A stretch of DNA of 15,223 bases from Clostridia bacterium (GCA_016296675.1 JAEDIV010000054.1:1-15223); one strand, 5' to 3'; positions 6,981 through 14,987 are shown, numbered from the stretch's first letter. Notes: generated by a model not told the origin, from the letters alone. Numbers and translations are program-made.

Positions 6981-7988
6981 TTACATTTTGCTGTAGTCAA
7001 ATCCGCGAAGCGAAAGCTCCTCGGCTCTGTGGCAGGCAACCATGCGTCCGTCGACCTCGGTAAGCTCCGGGGCGACTTCTGTGCATTTTTTCGTGCAGTA
7101 GCGGCAGCGGGTGTGGAAATAACAGCCGCTGGGCGGATTGGCCGGATTCGGGATTTCGCCCTGAAGAGGGATGCGCTCCATTTTCACATCCGGATCAGCT
7201 ACAGGCACTGCCGATAAGAGCGCCTCGGTATACGGATGCCTGGGACTTGAAAACAGCTTTTCGGTTTCGCCGAACTCCACCATGCGGCCTAAATACATAA
7301 CGCCAACCTTATCCGAAATATGCTCAACGACCGAAAGATCGTGACTTATAAAGATATAGGTCAGATCCATTTCGCGCTGAAGATCCTTTAATAGGTTAAT
7401 AATCTGCGCCTGAATGGAAACGTCCAAAGCCGAAACCGCCTCGTCGCACACGATCACCTGCGGCTTCAAAATAAGCGCACGGGCAATGCCGATTCTCTGT
7501 CTCTGGCCGCCCGAAAACGCGTGCGGATAGCGCATGAGATAGGTGGTGTTGAGGCCGACCTTTTCCGCTATGTCCTTGACCAGCTCTTCTCTTTCTTTTT
7601 TGGGCATCTTGGGATAGTTTGCTCTGATAGGCTCTGCTACAATGTCCAAAACCGTCATTCTGGGGTCAAGCGAGGAATACGGATCCTGGAAAATCATCTG
7701 TATTTCCTTGCGGATGGGTTTCATCTGCTTTTTGTCAAGGGTCAGAAAGTTGACTTCCCTGCCTTCAAGCGTTTTGTATAAAACTTCACCCTCGCTTGCC
7801 TCGATGGCGCGCACAATACACCTGCCGAGCGTGGTTTTTCCGCAGCCGGATTCGCCTACAATACCGATGGTTTCTCCTTTTTTTACATCAAAGCTCACGT
7901 TTGTAACCGCGCGGACGTTTATGCCCTTGGAGGAAAAGACCTTTGACACATTTTTGACTTTCAAAATGACTTCGCCCTTGTCAGCCAT
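6981..7988 (-). CDS. oppF: Opp/Dpp-type ABC transporter ATP-binding protein (OppF-like)
   Basis: This 335-aa ATPase is the second of the pair that powers the Opp-like importer on the cytoplasmic side. The motifs are all intact: Walker A GESGCGKT (45-52), Q-loop Q101 in MIFQDPYSSLDPR, signature SGGQRQR (159-165), Walker B VIVCDEAVSALD (178-189) and H216 in ISHD. The C-terminal oligopeptide-transporter region holds the HPYTEALLSAVP motif and a cysteine cluster (GCYFHTRCRYCTKKC ... ACH), a pattern shown in Dpp/Opp ATPases to bind an Fe-S cluster. The ATG (7986-7988) overlaps the end of the OppD gene by 8 bp, and its GGAGGGAAAGGA site lies within that gene. The OppF versus DppF label, and therefore the substrate, is not resolvable; such systems import peptides in many bacteria and oligosaccharides in others. 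Confidence 0.95.
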   Translation of the reverse strand: MADKGEVILKVKNVSKVFSSKGINVRAVTNVSFDVKKGETIGIVGESGCGKTTLGRCIVRAIEASEGEVLYKTLEGREVNFLTLDKKQMKPIRKEIQMIFQDPYSSLDPRMTVLDIVAEPIRANYPKMPKKEREELVKDIAEKVGLNTTYLMRYPHAFSGGQRQRIGIARALILKPQVIVCDEAVSALDVSIQAQIINLLKDLQREMDLTYIFISHDLSVVEHISDKVGVMYLGRMVEFGETEKLFSSPRHPYTEALLSAVPVADPDVKMERIPLQGEIPNPANPPSGCYFHTRCRYCTKKCTEVAPELTEVDGRMVACHRAEELSLRGFDYSKM

Positions 7989-9075
7989 TATCCTTTCCCT
8001 CCTTTTTGCACAGATGGCAGGCTACGCAGTGGCTTCCGCCAACTAACATGTTTTCCGGATCGATCCTGTCGCAAACGCCCTCTATGCGCTCCTGACAGCG
8101 ATCATAGAATCCGCAGCCGGGCTTCAAATTCAAAGCAAGCGGAACTGTGCCTTCGATGGAGAACAACCTGTCTGCCTTAAGGCTTCCGATTCTATGAACC
8201 GAGCCCATCAGGCCCTTGGTGTAGGGATGAATGGGATTTTTATAGATCTCGCTTGCAGTTCCGGTCTCGACGATTTTTCCCAGATACATAACCGCTACCC
8301 TGTCGCACATCTTGGCGACGGTGCCAAGGTCGTGGGTAATAAAGAGGATCGCCGTATGAAGCTCTTTCTGAAGCTCCTTCATTAGCTCCAGTATCTGCGC
8401 CTGAATGGTTACATCCAGCGCCGTTGTTGGTTCATCCGCGATCAGAAGGCGCGGACGGCACACCAGCGCCATGGAAATCAGCGCTCTTTGAAGCATGCCG
8501 CCGGAAAACTCATGCGGATACTGATCGAAGCGTTTTTCGGCGTTGGCAATGCCGACAAGGCGCATCATTTCAAGGCTGATTTGTTTCGCCTTTTCCTTGT
8601 TCTTTGTGATGTGAAGAAGCGTGGCTTCATTGATCTGATTTCCGATCGTATACATGGGACTGAAAGCCACCATAGGCTCCTGAAATATCATGGAAATCTG
8701 CTTTCCCCGAATGCCGCGCAGGGCACGGATGGCCTGTTTGCGCTTGATGGCAGGACCATTTGCCGAGTCGGATACTTTTTTGAGGCGGAAGCGTTTTTTT
8801 CGGCTCAGTCTTTCAAGCGCCAGAATGTCCACGACTTCGCCGTTTTCATCCCGGAACAGGATTTCGCCTTCGCTTGTGCACTTTTTTTCGTTGATGGCCA
8901 ATATTGCCTTGCTCGTCAGACTCTTTCCGCAGCCGGACTCGCCCACAAGTCCCAGCGTCTCGCCGGGCCTGATCTCAAAATCCACACCGCGAACAGGCGT
9001 CAAGAGGCCCTCGTCCATCTTGATATTTACCTTCAGGTTTTTAACACTGATAACGGGCTTATTCATATCGCTCAT
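7981..9075 (-). CDS. oppD: Opp/Dpp-type ABC transporter ATP-binding protein (OppD-like)
   Basis: This 364-aa ATPase is the first of the importer pair. It has Walker A GESGCGKS (45-52), a Q-loop in MIFQEPMVAFSPMYTIG, the OppD-type signature SGGMLQRALISMAL, Walker B LLIADEPTTALD and the H-loop ITHDLGTV, then HPYTKGLMGSV and a C-terminal cysteine cluster (CGFYDRC ... C ... HCVACHLC). Between Walker A and the Q-loop there is a basic insert of about 30 residues (SRKKRFRLKKVSD... KRKQAIRAL), longer than in textbook OppD. The ATG at 9073-9075 is 10 nt from AAAGGAGG. A second ATG at 9064-9066 is possible. Longer in-frame starts would run into the end of the permease gene, which stops 19 bp upstream. 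Confidence 0.95.
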   Translation of the reverse strand: MSDMNKPVISVKNLKVNIKMDEGLLTPVRGVDFEIRPGETLGLVGESGCGKSLTSKAILAINEKKCTSEGEILFRDENGEVVDILALERLSRKKRFRLKKVSDSANGPAIKRKQAIRALRGIRGKQISMIFQEPMVAFSPMYTIGNQINEATLLHITKNKEKAKQISLEMMRLVGIANAEKRFDQYPHEFSGGMLQRALISMALVCRPRLLIADEPTTALDVTIQAQILELMKELQKELHTAILFITHDLGTVAKMCDRVAVMYLGKIVETGTASEIYKNPIHPYTKGLMGSVHRIGSLKADRLFSIEGTVPLALNLKPGCGFYDRCQERIEGVCDRIDPENMLVGGSHCVACHLCKKEGKDNG

Positions 9076-9094
9076 TTTTTCCGGGCCTCCTTTC

Positions 9095-10228
9095 TTACTT
9101 ATAGGGGTCAGCCGCATCTCTGAGACCGTCGCCCAGGAAGTTGAACGCAAGAACCGTGATTACGACAAAAATCAGGGGAATCATCTTCCACGGGCATCTT
9201 GCAACGGAAACAAGGTCTTCCGTTTCCTTCAGAAGCACGCCCCAGGAAGTAGCCGGTGATTTCATGCCAAGGCCCAGATAGCTCATGGATGTTTCGCCGA
9301 GAATGGAGCCGGGAATGCCCAGCGTCAGGTTTACAATCAGATAGCTCAAAAAGCCGGGAACCAAGTGCTTTGTAATGATCTTAAAATCGCTCACGCCCGC
9401 AAGCCGCGCGGCGGTTACGAAGTCTTCATTTCGAAGGGCGATGAATTTTCCGCGCACAACGCGGGCAAGACCCGTCCAGCCGATGAAGGAAAGAATGATC
9501 GTGATATACAGATACATGGCCGATACGCTGATGTCCGCGGGGATCGCAGCCGACAGCGCAAGCCACAAGGGAATCGACGGAATGGCAGACAAAACCTCGA
9601 TCACGCGCTGAATGAGGTTATCCACCCAGCCGCCGAAGTAGCCCGAAATACCGCCAAGGAGTATGCCCAATACAAAACTGATTGCGGCGGACACGAAGGG
9701 AATGGTCAAAGACACGCGGGAGCCAAAGAGGATTCTGGAAAAGATGTCGCGGCCCGCGCTGTCCGCGCCGAAGATATTGATGCGCGCAGACTGATCCGCT
9801 TCCCCGTTTTCATTGACCAGCCCGTAGAGATGAATATTGGTAGGAATGAGACCGAAAAGCTCGTACTCTACGCCTTCAACGAAGAAATCCAGATAATATT
9901 TCTTCGAAGTATCTTCCGTGATGATGACCGTCCACGTCTTTTTGTCATTGACTTTCTTAAGCTTATGGACGTAAGGCCTTGTGAAATTTCCTTCCTCATC
10001 TTTCCAGTAAACCTTGGTGGGCGCGGTATCCTTATAAAGCGCGGAGAACTCTTCAAGACCATAGGGCGCAATGAAATCCGCAAACAGCGCGCCGATATAC
10101 AGAACCAGAAGAAGAATGAGCGAGAATTTGGCCAGCTTGTGTTTCTGAAGCTTTCTCCACATGAGCGTCCATTGCGACGCCATGTAGTAGTTTTCATCTC
10201 TTGCCGTCTTTTTTCTGAAAAGCGCCAT
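9095..10228 (-). CDS. oppC: Opp/Dpp-type ABC transporter permease (OppC-like)
   Basis: This 377-aa inner-membrane permease has a cytoplasmic N-terminus (1-33), a first membrane helix (about 34-52), and then a long hydrophilic segment (about 58-150, including VYWKDEEGNF and LFGLIPTNIHLYG). The canonical five-helix BPD transport domain follows. The segment FGADSAGRDIFSRILFGSR marks the start of that domain, and EDFVTAARLAGVSDFKIITKHLVPG is the EAA loop that docks on the ATPases. The C-terminus ends in NFLGDGLRDAADPY as in OppC/DppC. The ATG at 10226-10228 follows GGAGCTGACGG and is five bases from the stop of the OppB gene, so the two are translated in tandem. The extracytoplasmic insert is known in a subset of OppC proteins. 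Confidence 0.95.
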   Translation of the reverse strand: MALFRKKTARDENYYMASQWTLMWRKLQKHKLAKFSLILLLVLYIGALFADFIAPYGLEEFSALYKDTAPTKVYWKDEEGNFTRPYVHKLKKVNDKKTWTVIITEDTSKKYYLDFFVEGVEYELFGLIPTNIHLYGLVNENGEADQSARINIFGADSAGRDIFSRILFGSRVSLTIPFVSAAISFVLGILLGGISGYFGGWVDNLIQRVIEVLSAIPSIPLWLALSAAIPADISVSAMYLYITIILSFIGWTGLARVVRGKFIALRNEDFVTAARLAGVSDFKIITKHLVPGFLSYLIVNLTLGIPGSILGETSMSYLGLGMKSPATSWGVLLKETEDLVSVARCPWKMIPLIFVVITVLAFNFLGDGLRDAADPYK

Positions 10229-10233
10229 ATCCG

Positions 10234-11628
10234 TCAGCTCCTTTCTGAGAATCTGATTCTCGGATCCAGCCATGCAAGGGCGATATCGCTTAAAAGCGTG
10301 CCAATGACAACCAGCACGGCCTGAATCATGACGATTGTACCTGCCAGATACATGTCCTGCGATTTAAGCGCCGTAAGTAGAACAGGGCCCTGAATCTGCA
10401 GATTCATGACGATGGCGGATACCGTGGAGCCGGAGAAAATGGTTCGAAGCGAGCCCGCCATTCCGGAAACGACCGGGTTCAGAGCGGCTCTTAAGCAGTA
10501 TTTATAGGTGATCGTCGCTTCCGAGCAGCCCTTGGCGCGCGCGGTCAGGGTGTATTGGCGGCTTTTTTCATCCAGCATCTGCGCACGAACCGTACGGATA
10601 ATCCCGCAAGTGCCGGAGGTGCCGATGACGATCAAGGGAATCAGGCATCGGAACAAAAATTCCGGCACATATTCCCACCTCAATCCGTTTTGCATCATCT
10701 CTGTTGAGAAAAGGCCCAGATACACCTGTCCCGTTGCCATATAGATCCAATACATGATGAGAATCGCCAGAAGGAAATTGGGCGTCGCGGTTCCAAGGAA
10801 ACCGAAGAACGACCAGATGTAGTCGCCCACAGAATACTGATGGTTCGCGCAATAAATACCGATGGGCAAAGACACGCCGTACTGGAAAATGAGAATCACA
10901 AACGACACGCCGAGTGTCAGATAAAGCCTGTCCATAATGACGCTCCAAACGTCGCGTCCGTATTCAAACGAATATCCGAAATCGCCTTCAACCACAATAC
11001 CGGTGATCCAGTCCAGATACTGAAGATACCAGGGCTGATCAAGGCCATAATGAACCCGCAGCTCCTGAATATCTTCGGGCGTAAAGATTTCGCCCTCCGC
11101 CGCCATTGCGGAAACGTAGGAGGAGACATAGTCGCCCGGAGGCAGTTGAATGACGAAGTAAATGACAAAGGAAATGATGATAATTACGGGAATGAACATA
11201 AGCAGGCGCTTTCCGATATAGCGGAACATATCGGTATAATGCGGCCTTTTCAGGCAAATATACAGAACCATGCAGCCGATGAATATGAGCCATGCATGGG
11301 CGGGAAGAATCCACTTAAACAAAATGGCATATCCCATCTGCGAAACATAGGACAAGATACTGACAAGGACATTTAAAATGCCGCCCGCATCCTTTGAGAA
11401 TCGGACAAGTCGGCCATCTTGCGCCAGAGCGCGGAAAGCGAGGAACACAATGAAGAAAGCTGCGATCACCCAGGCAGCCTTTTTAAGCCCTTTGATGATC
11501 CATTTCTTCACCTGTTCCCTATCCTGTTTTCTGATTTCAAGCGCCAGCAAAACAGCGCCTAACACAGCCAACGCATATGGAAGCGCAATTAGCAGCCACC
11601 TGAGGACATCCTTGATTATGTTGCTCAT
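10234..11628 (-). CDS. oppB: Opp/Dpp-type ABC transporter permease (OppB-like) with N-terminal membrane extension
   Basis: This 464-aa permease is much longer than the usual 300-340 residues. A canonical OppB begins near residue 136 (FRYIGKRLLMFIPVIIIISF), followed by LPPGDYVSSY, the YGLDQPWYLQYLDW segment, five further membrane helices, an EAA-like loop (RQYTLTARAKGCSEATITYKY) and the C-terminal LSDIALAWLDPRIRF. Residues 1-135 add about four hydrophobic stretches (about 10-30, 51-68, 88-107 and 111-126) with a basic loop near 31-50. The extension is in the same frame with no internal start that would restore a short protein with a good ribosome binding site. The ATG at 11626-11628 is favoured over one four codons upstream because AAAGG abuts the latter. 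It follows the binding-protein gene after a 169-bp gap. Confidence 0.93.
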   Translation of the reverse strand: MSNIIKDVLRWLLIALPYALAVLGAVLLALEIRKQDREQVKKWIIKGLKKAAWVIAAFFIVFLAFRALAQDGRLVRFSKDAGGILNVLVSILSYVSQMGYAILFKWILPAHAWLIFIGCMVLYICLKRPHYTDMFRYIGKRLLMFIPVIIIISFVIYFVIQLPPGDYVSSYVSAMAAEGEIFTPEDIQELRVHYGLDQPWYLQYLDWITGIVVEGDFGYSFEYGRDVWSVIMDRLYLTLGVSFVILIFQYGVSLPIGIYCANHQYSVGDYIWSFFGFLGTATPNFLLAILIMYWIYMATGQVYLGLFSTEMMQNGLRWEYVPEFLFRCLIPLIVIGTSGTCGIIRTVRAQMLDEKSRQYTLTARAKGCSEATITYKYCLRAALNPVVSGMAGSLRTIFSGSTVSAIVMNLQIQGPVLLTALKSQDMYLAGTIVMIQAVLVVIGTLLSDIALAWLDPRIRFSERS

Positions 11629-11674
11629 GATGTCTCTCATCCTTTCTATGCCTTGATAAACGAAAAACAGACAC

Positions 11675-11694
11675 GCCCTTCAAACCATAAGGGC
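11675..11694 (-). promoter_or_regulatory. Second intercistronic hairpin upstream of the OppB gene
   Basis: A 6-bp stem (11675-11680 with 11689-11694) with an 8-nt loop is followed on the minus strand, after a few bases, by TGTTTTTCG. It could be a weak attenuator or a 3' end protector between the binding-protein and permease genes. It is too short to call a terminator with certainty. Confidence 0.4.
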
Positions 11695-11724
11695 AGAAAG
11701 CGCCATCTTCATAAATACCGAAAC

Positions 11725-11760
11725 CGGGAGGCAACCGCCAATGAAGGAAGCTGCCTCCCG
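11725..11760 (-). terminator. Intercistronic stem-loop after the binding-protein gene
   Basis: A 9-bp GC-rich perfect stem (11725-11733 with 11752-11760) encloses an 18-nt loop, about 38 bp past the binding-protein stop on the minus strand. The following tract (GTTTCGGTATTTATG) is only weakly U-rich. A partial terminator or mRNA-stabilising structure that keeps the binding protein in excess over the permeases is the usual explanation for such a position. Confidence 0.6.
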
Positions 11761-11797
11761 CACTTATCAGGTAAACTGTTATCAGGAACGATTTACA

Positions 11798-13669
11798 TTA
11801 TTCGGCGATGTACCAGCACTGTACATGGGCGATACCCATGTCGCGATAGATATCGGACCATACGCCGTTTTCAAGGAAGTTGTGAATGCGGGCATTCACG
11901 GCGTGATAGGTCGGCGCGGACGCGACATACGCGATGGACCACATATTCTCCTCGTGGAGCTTGAGCATCTCAAGGGAGATCTGGGTGCGAGCTTCGGTGT
12001 CGGCGGTTACGTCCAGCTTCTCCTTAAGCTCGATCAGCTTAAGAAGGTCGCCGGTTGCGGTTTCCTTGGTCATGTTGCCGTACCATACAACGTTGGTGGC
12101 GGTGCCGGGGACCATGGAGTTGGGCTTAAGCGCAATGGAGATATCGCCAAGGCCGGTTACAGGGAACAGAACGCACTCGATTTCGTTGGCAAGCATCATG
12201 TTGTCAACGTTGGAGCGGTCATAGTCGCGGAAGGTGGTCTTGATGCCGGCAGCGTCATAATATACCTTCAGAAGCGCATAGGTGTTGGCAGCGCCGGAAT
12301 CGGCAACAGATACAATGTTGAGGGCAAAGTCGGTGCCGTCTGCAAAGTCATAATAGCCGTCAGTGCCCATTACGAGGCCCGCGGATTCGAGCAGGGTCTT
12401 GGCCTTGGCTACGTCGTACTCGCACCACTTCTTGGCCCAGGCTTCGGAGTAGCCCAGCTGGCCCTCAGAGGGAGCGGCCTGGCCGCCTTCGAGCCAACCA
12501 TCGGAATAGAGGCCGGCGAACTCTTCGCGGTCAACGCAGATGGACAGCGCCTCGCGGAAAGCAGCATTGTTGAACAGCGCATTCAGCTTCTCATCGGCGA
12601 TGGAGAGATTGCAATGCAGCTGAGTTCCGGTATCGCCCCAGGTGCCGGAGGAGTATTCATAGATGTTGATGGCAACCTGGCTGTCCGTCATGATGGTGGC
12701 GAGGGAATCCATGCCAACGGTCTGGAAGTCTACGGTGCCGTCGAGAAGGAGCATCAGGGACTGGTCTACATTCTGGATCGCGGTGTAAACGATCTTGTCG
12801 ATGTAGGGCAGCTGCTGGCCGGCAGTGTCAACCTTCCAGTAGTAGGGATTGCGGATGTACTCGTAATAGGTGCCCTTGACGTCGTTCTTTCCGGCCTCGG
12901 TGGAAAGAACAAAGGGATTCAGGGTGGGGATGCCTGCATAGTTCCAGAAATAGTACAGCATTTCCTTGCCGGCCTTGGATGCATCGGCAAATTCAACGCC
13001 GCAGATTTCCTTCGCCTTGGCAAGCGCCGCATCGTTGTTGCCGGCGATGATGTCATCGACCATGCCTTCAAAGATGTGCTTGGGCGCGAAGTGCCACTTA
13101 AGGTCTACGCACAGGGCTTCGATGAAGCCGTATTTGGGCGTTGCGAAGGTTACGGTGAAGGTGGTGTCGTCAACCTTTTCGACAACAGCGGGATTGCCAT
13201 CGGCATCCTTGTGGCAGGCGCGAACGCCCTTGGAGTCAACCTTGTTCAGACAAACCTTGTTGTAGAACCACACGCAGTCTTCAGCGGTAAAGGGCACGCC
13301 GTCGGACCACTTCATGCCTTCGCGAAGATAGATGGTGTAGACGGTGGCGTCTTCATTTACCTTATAGCCTTTGGCAACGTTCGGAACTGCAACGCCTTCG
13401 GTGGTAAAGCGGAACAGGCCTTCTTCGATGATCTTGCCAGTCGCCCAGGAGCTGGAAGAGGTGGAAGTTTTAAGCTCGCCGCCGTATACGCCGACAGCCA
13501 GATAATCAGCGTCTTCTACCATGGGTTCGGCAGGAAGGCGATCGGCTACCGGGGGCAGATCCTTGCCCTCCCAATAGGGAGCCTGTGTGTAGGCATCTTC
13601 GCCGGAAGCAACCATCGCGAAAGACGCGATCATGGCAAGCGTTAGAATGAGGGAAATCAGTTTTTTCAT
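11798..13669 (-). CDS. oppA: ABC transporter solute-binding protein, family 5 (OppA/DppA-like)
   Basis: This 623-aa exported binding protein of the importer has a signal peptide with KK at 2-3, a hydrophobic core at about 4-20 and a likely cleavage near 21-23 (FAMVASGED). There is no Cys after the core, so it is not a lipoprotein. The SBP_bac_5 core is clear: GLFRFTTEGVAVPNVAKGY, then YTIYLREGMKWSDGVPFTAEDCVWFY, and later NNAAFREALSICVDREEFAGLYSDGW and AKTLLESAGLV. The length is above the 500-550 typical of peptide-binding OppA. The mature part carries about ten cysteines, unusual for an exported Bacillota protein. The start has AAGGAGG upstream. It is the first gene of the operon and is separated from the permeases by two hairpins. 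Ligand could be peptide, oligosaccharide or other. Confidence 0.94.
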   Translation of the reverse strand: MKKLISLILTLAMIASFAMVASGEDAYTQAPYWEGKDLPPVADRLPAEPMVEDADYLAVGVYGGELKTSTSSSSWATGKIIEEGLFRFTTEGVAVPNVAKGYKVNEDATVYTIYLREGMKWSDGVPFTAEDCVWFYNKVCLNKVDSKGVRACHKDADGNPAVVEKVDDTTFTVTFATPKYGFIEALCVDLKWHFAPKHIFEGMVDDIIAGNNDAALAKAKEICGVEFADASKAGKEMLYYFWNYAGIPTLNPFVLSTEAGKNDVKGTYYEYIRNPYYWKVDTAGQQLPYIDKIVYTAIQNVDQSLMLLLDGTVDFQTVGMDSLATIMTDSQVAINIYEYSSGTWGDTGTQLHCNLSIADEKLNALFNNAAFREALSICVDREEFAGLYSDGWLEGGQAAPSEGQLGYSEAWAKKWCEYDVAKAKTLLESAGLVMGTDGYYDFADGTDFALNIVSVADSGAANTYALLKVYYDAAGIKTTFRDYDRSNVDNMMLANEIECVLFPVTGLGDISIALKPNSMVPGTATNVVWYGNMTKETATGDLLKLIELKEKLDVTADTEARTQISLEMLKLHEENMWSIAYVASAPTYHAVNARIHNFLENGVWSDIYRDMGIAHVQCWYIAE

Positions 13670-13807
13670 TCGTCCGTTTCCTCCTTACAATATATCTCAT
13701 CCGCATATACCGCGGTATGATTCTGTTAAAGGGTTCGCTCACTTTTCTTAACCTTTTGTGCAACTTGTCCATTCGCAGGTGAAGCCTTGCGATAAACACA
13801 CATTTAT
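13670..13807 (-). promoter_or_regulatory. Leader of the binding-protein operon, with a 12-bp palindrome
   Basis: The predicted transcript has a leader of about 130 nt with no ORF that I would trust. It contains the perfect palindrome ATACCGCGGTAT (about 13707-13718), shaped like a LacI/GntR-type operator site, and a weak 7-bp stem with a G-U pair nearby (about 13737-13763). The palindrome is downstream of the promoter, a position that could block elongation or serve as an RNA structure. No matching regulator gene is in the window. Confidence 0.4.
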
Positions 13808-13836
13808 ATTATAACAAAAAGGAGTTTTAAAATCAA
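13808..13836 (-). promoter_or_regulatory. SigA-type promoter for the ABC transporter operon
   Basis: On the minus strand TTGATT (13831-13836), a 17-bp spacer ending in TGT, and a perfect TATAAT (13808-13813) form a strong promoter with an extended -10. The start point is near 13801, leaving a leader of about 130 nt. Confidence 0.85.
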
Positions 13837-13891
13837 TCATTTTTATCCTTTTTATGGCAAATTTATGTCAATCCGACCTGTATATTCATAA

Positions 13892-13916
13892 AACCGGATG
13901 CTTTTTCCATCCGGTT
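13892..13916 (-). terminator. Terminator of the SGNH hydrolase gene
   Basis: A 9-bp perfect stem (13892-13900 with 13908-13916) with a 7-nt A/T loop lies ten bases past the SGNH stop. It is followed on the minus strand by TTTTATG. On the plus strand the same stem is followed by TTCTTTCTTTTT, so it could work in both directions. It separates the esterase from the transporter operon promoter. Confidence 0.75.
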
Positions 13917-13925
13917 CTTTCTTTT

Positions 13926-14930
13926 TCATCCCATCACTTTCAGAATCGCGCCATATACCGCTTCGGCCATTCTGTAAAAGCCAAGATCATTCGGATGACA
14001 GCCGTCGACGGTGCACATATCGCGGCCAAGTGTTCCGAAGAAGCTTTCGCCATCCAGGAAGTAAACGTTTTTATCGCCCCTTTCAATGGCGTTTGCATAG
14101 GTTTTTCGGATCACTTCGCGGTTACGCTTGCTGAGTTCGGGCGCATTGTCATAGTCCGGGCGCGAGAGCATGAAAACCGGCATATCGGGATGCGCGGCGC
14201 GGATTTTCTGAAAGAAGGGCTCATGGGTATTCAAAAGATGCTCTGTCGACGGCGCATTGTGGTCATAGTCGTAAATGAAGCAAGAGAAATCGCGCTTTGC
14301 GATGATGTCTGCCATAGCGTCTTCACCCATCGCATGACCGGAAAAGCCGTAATTGACATAATCGGAATCAAGCCAACGTGCAACAACCGCGGTATATGCG
14401 TTGCCCGGTCTTGAGCAGCAACCGCCCTCGGTAATGGAGGAGCCGTAAAAGCACAATTTTCCTTCTCTTGTGTACGGAAGGGGTGCAAGCACCTGAGCGT
14501 CATCCTCCACTTCTATCCATCCGCCCGCGATTTTCTCATTTCTCGGAAGATTTACTGTGATTTCATTCATCTTCCCGTCCAGATGAACCGTGGTTTCGGG
14601 GTACATATTGTCGTACTCCTTAGGATTAATAAGCCCCACATATTTTGCGCCGATGCCGCGGCCGACATATACGTCACAGCCGGCGGACGCGCAGATCGCC
14701 ATGCAGATGTCAACCGAAAGCGATTTGAGCTTGAGTTTAATCCTGACTTCCTTAGAATTTGTCCGAAAGCGCACGCGTCCTCCGCAGGCGGACTTGCTTC
14801 TGTCGCACAAATAATCGCCGACCAGCACGGTCTCCTCATGCGGAAGGCGCCAGAAGAATTCTTTTTCGGGATTGATCACTTCAATGCCGTAAAGCTTGAT
14901 TGGATCATCGGTAAAGGAATAAGTTTTCAT
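13926..14930 (-). CDS. Two-domain SGNH/GDSL hydrolase (carbohydrate-esterase-like)
   Basis: This 334-aa protein has an N-terminal beta-sandwich-like domain (about 1-155) and a C-terminal SGNH domain, an arrangement known from SsfX3-like and CE2/CE3-like acyl esterases. The catalytic motifs are block I FYGSSITEGG with nucleophile S165 (GSS replaces GDS), the block II glycine in GFSGHAMG, the block III Asn in YDYDHNAP (N225), and block V D309/H312 in VDGCHPNDLGF. There is no signal peptide, so it should act in the cytoplasm on imported substrate. The ATG at 14928-14930 follows GGGGAGGGGA; an ATG at 14988-14990 lies upstream of the predicted start point and was rejected. It has its own promoter and terminator next to the transporter operon, which fits a role in deacylating the transporter's cargo. 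Confidence 0.88.
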   Translation of the reverse strand: MKTYSFTDDPIKLYGIEVINPEKEFFWRLPHEETVLVGDYLCDRSKSACGGRVRFRTNSKEVRIKLKLKSLSVDICMAICASAGCDVYVGRGIGAKYVGLINPKEYDNMYPETTVHLDGKMNEITVNLPRNEKIAGGWIEVEDDAQVLAPLPYTREGKLCFYGSSITEGGCCSRPGNAYTAVVARWLDSDYVNYGFSGHAMGEDAMADIIAKRDFSCFIYDYDHNAPSTEHLLNTHEPFFQKIRAAHPDMPVFMLSRPDYDNAPELSKRNREVIRKTYANAIERGDKNVYFLDGESFFGTLGRDMCTVDGCHPNDLGFYRMAEAVYGAILKVMG

Positions 14931-14958
14931 ATGCGTGTCCCCTCCCCTGTTTTCACAT

Positions 14959-14987
14959 ATTATATCAAGCACGCGAAATGAATTCAA
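14959..14987 (-). promoter_or_regulatory. SigA-type promoter for the SGNH gene, flanked by an inverted repeat
   Basis: On the minus strand TTGAAT (14982-14987) and a perfect TATAAT (14959-14964) are separated by 17 bp, giving a leader of about 20 nt. The 8-bp arms ATCAAGCA (14964-14971) and TGCTTGAT (14990-14997) form a perfect inverted repeat across the spacer and -35 box. Arm centres are about 26 bp apart. Such a dyad could be an operator for a repressor. Confidence 0.75.

Noticed and set aside
8488..9123. A 211-codon plus-strand frame opposite the OppD ATPase gene
   Set aside because: Shadow of a gene with all ABC ATPase motifs intact.
9365..10324. A 319-codon plus-strand frame opposite the OppC permease gene
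   Set aside because: The translation is low-complexity and charged with no domain. The opposite strand encodes a full permease with an EAA loop.
11741..13645. A 634-codon open frame on the plus strand opposite the binding-protein gene
   Set aside because: It has no recognisable family and no credible ribosome binding site, and it mirrors the codon structure of the minus-strand gene, which has a signal peptide and clear family-5 motifs. It is a shadow frame despite its length.
13705..14402. Shared 15-bp string ACCGCGGTATATGCG in the transporter leader (minus strand) and inside the SGNH gene (plus strand)
   Set aside because: A single 15-bp match within a 15-kb window is not far from chance, and the second copy is inside coding sequence.
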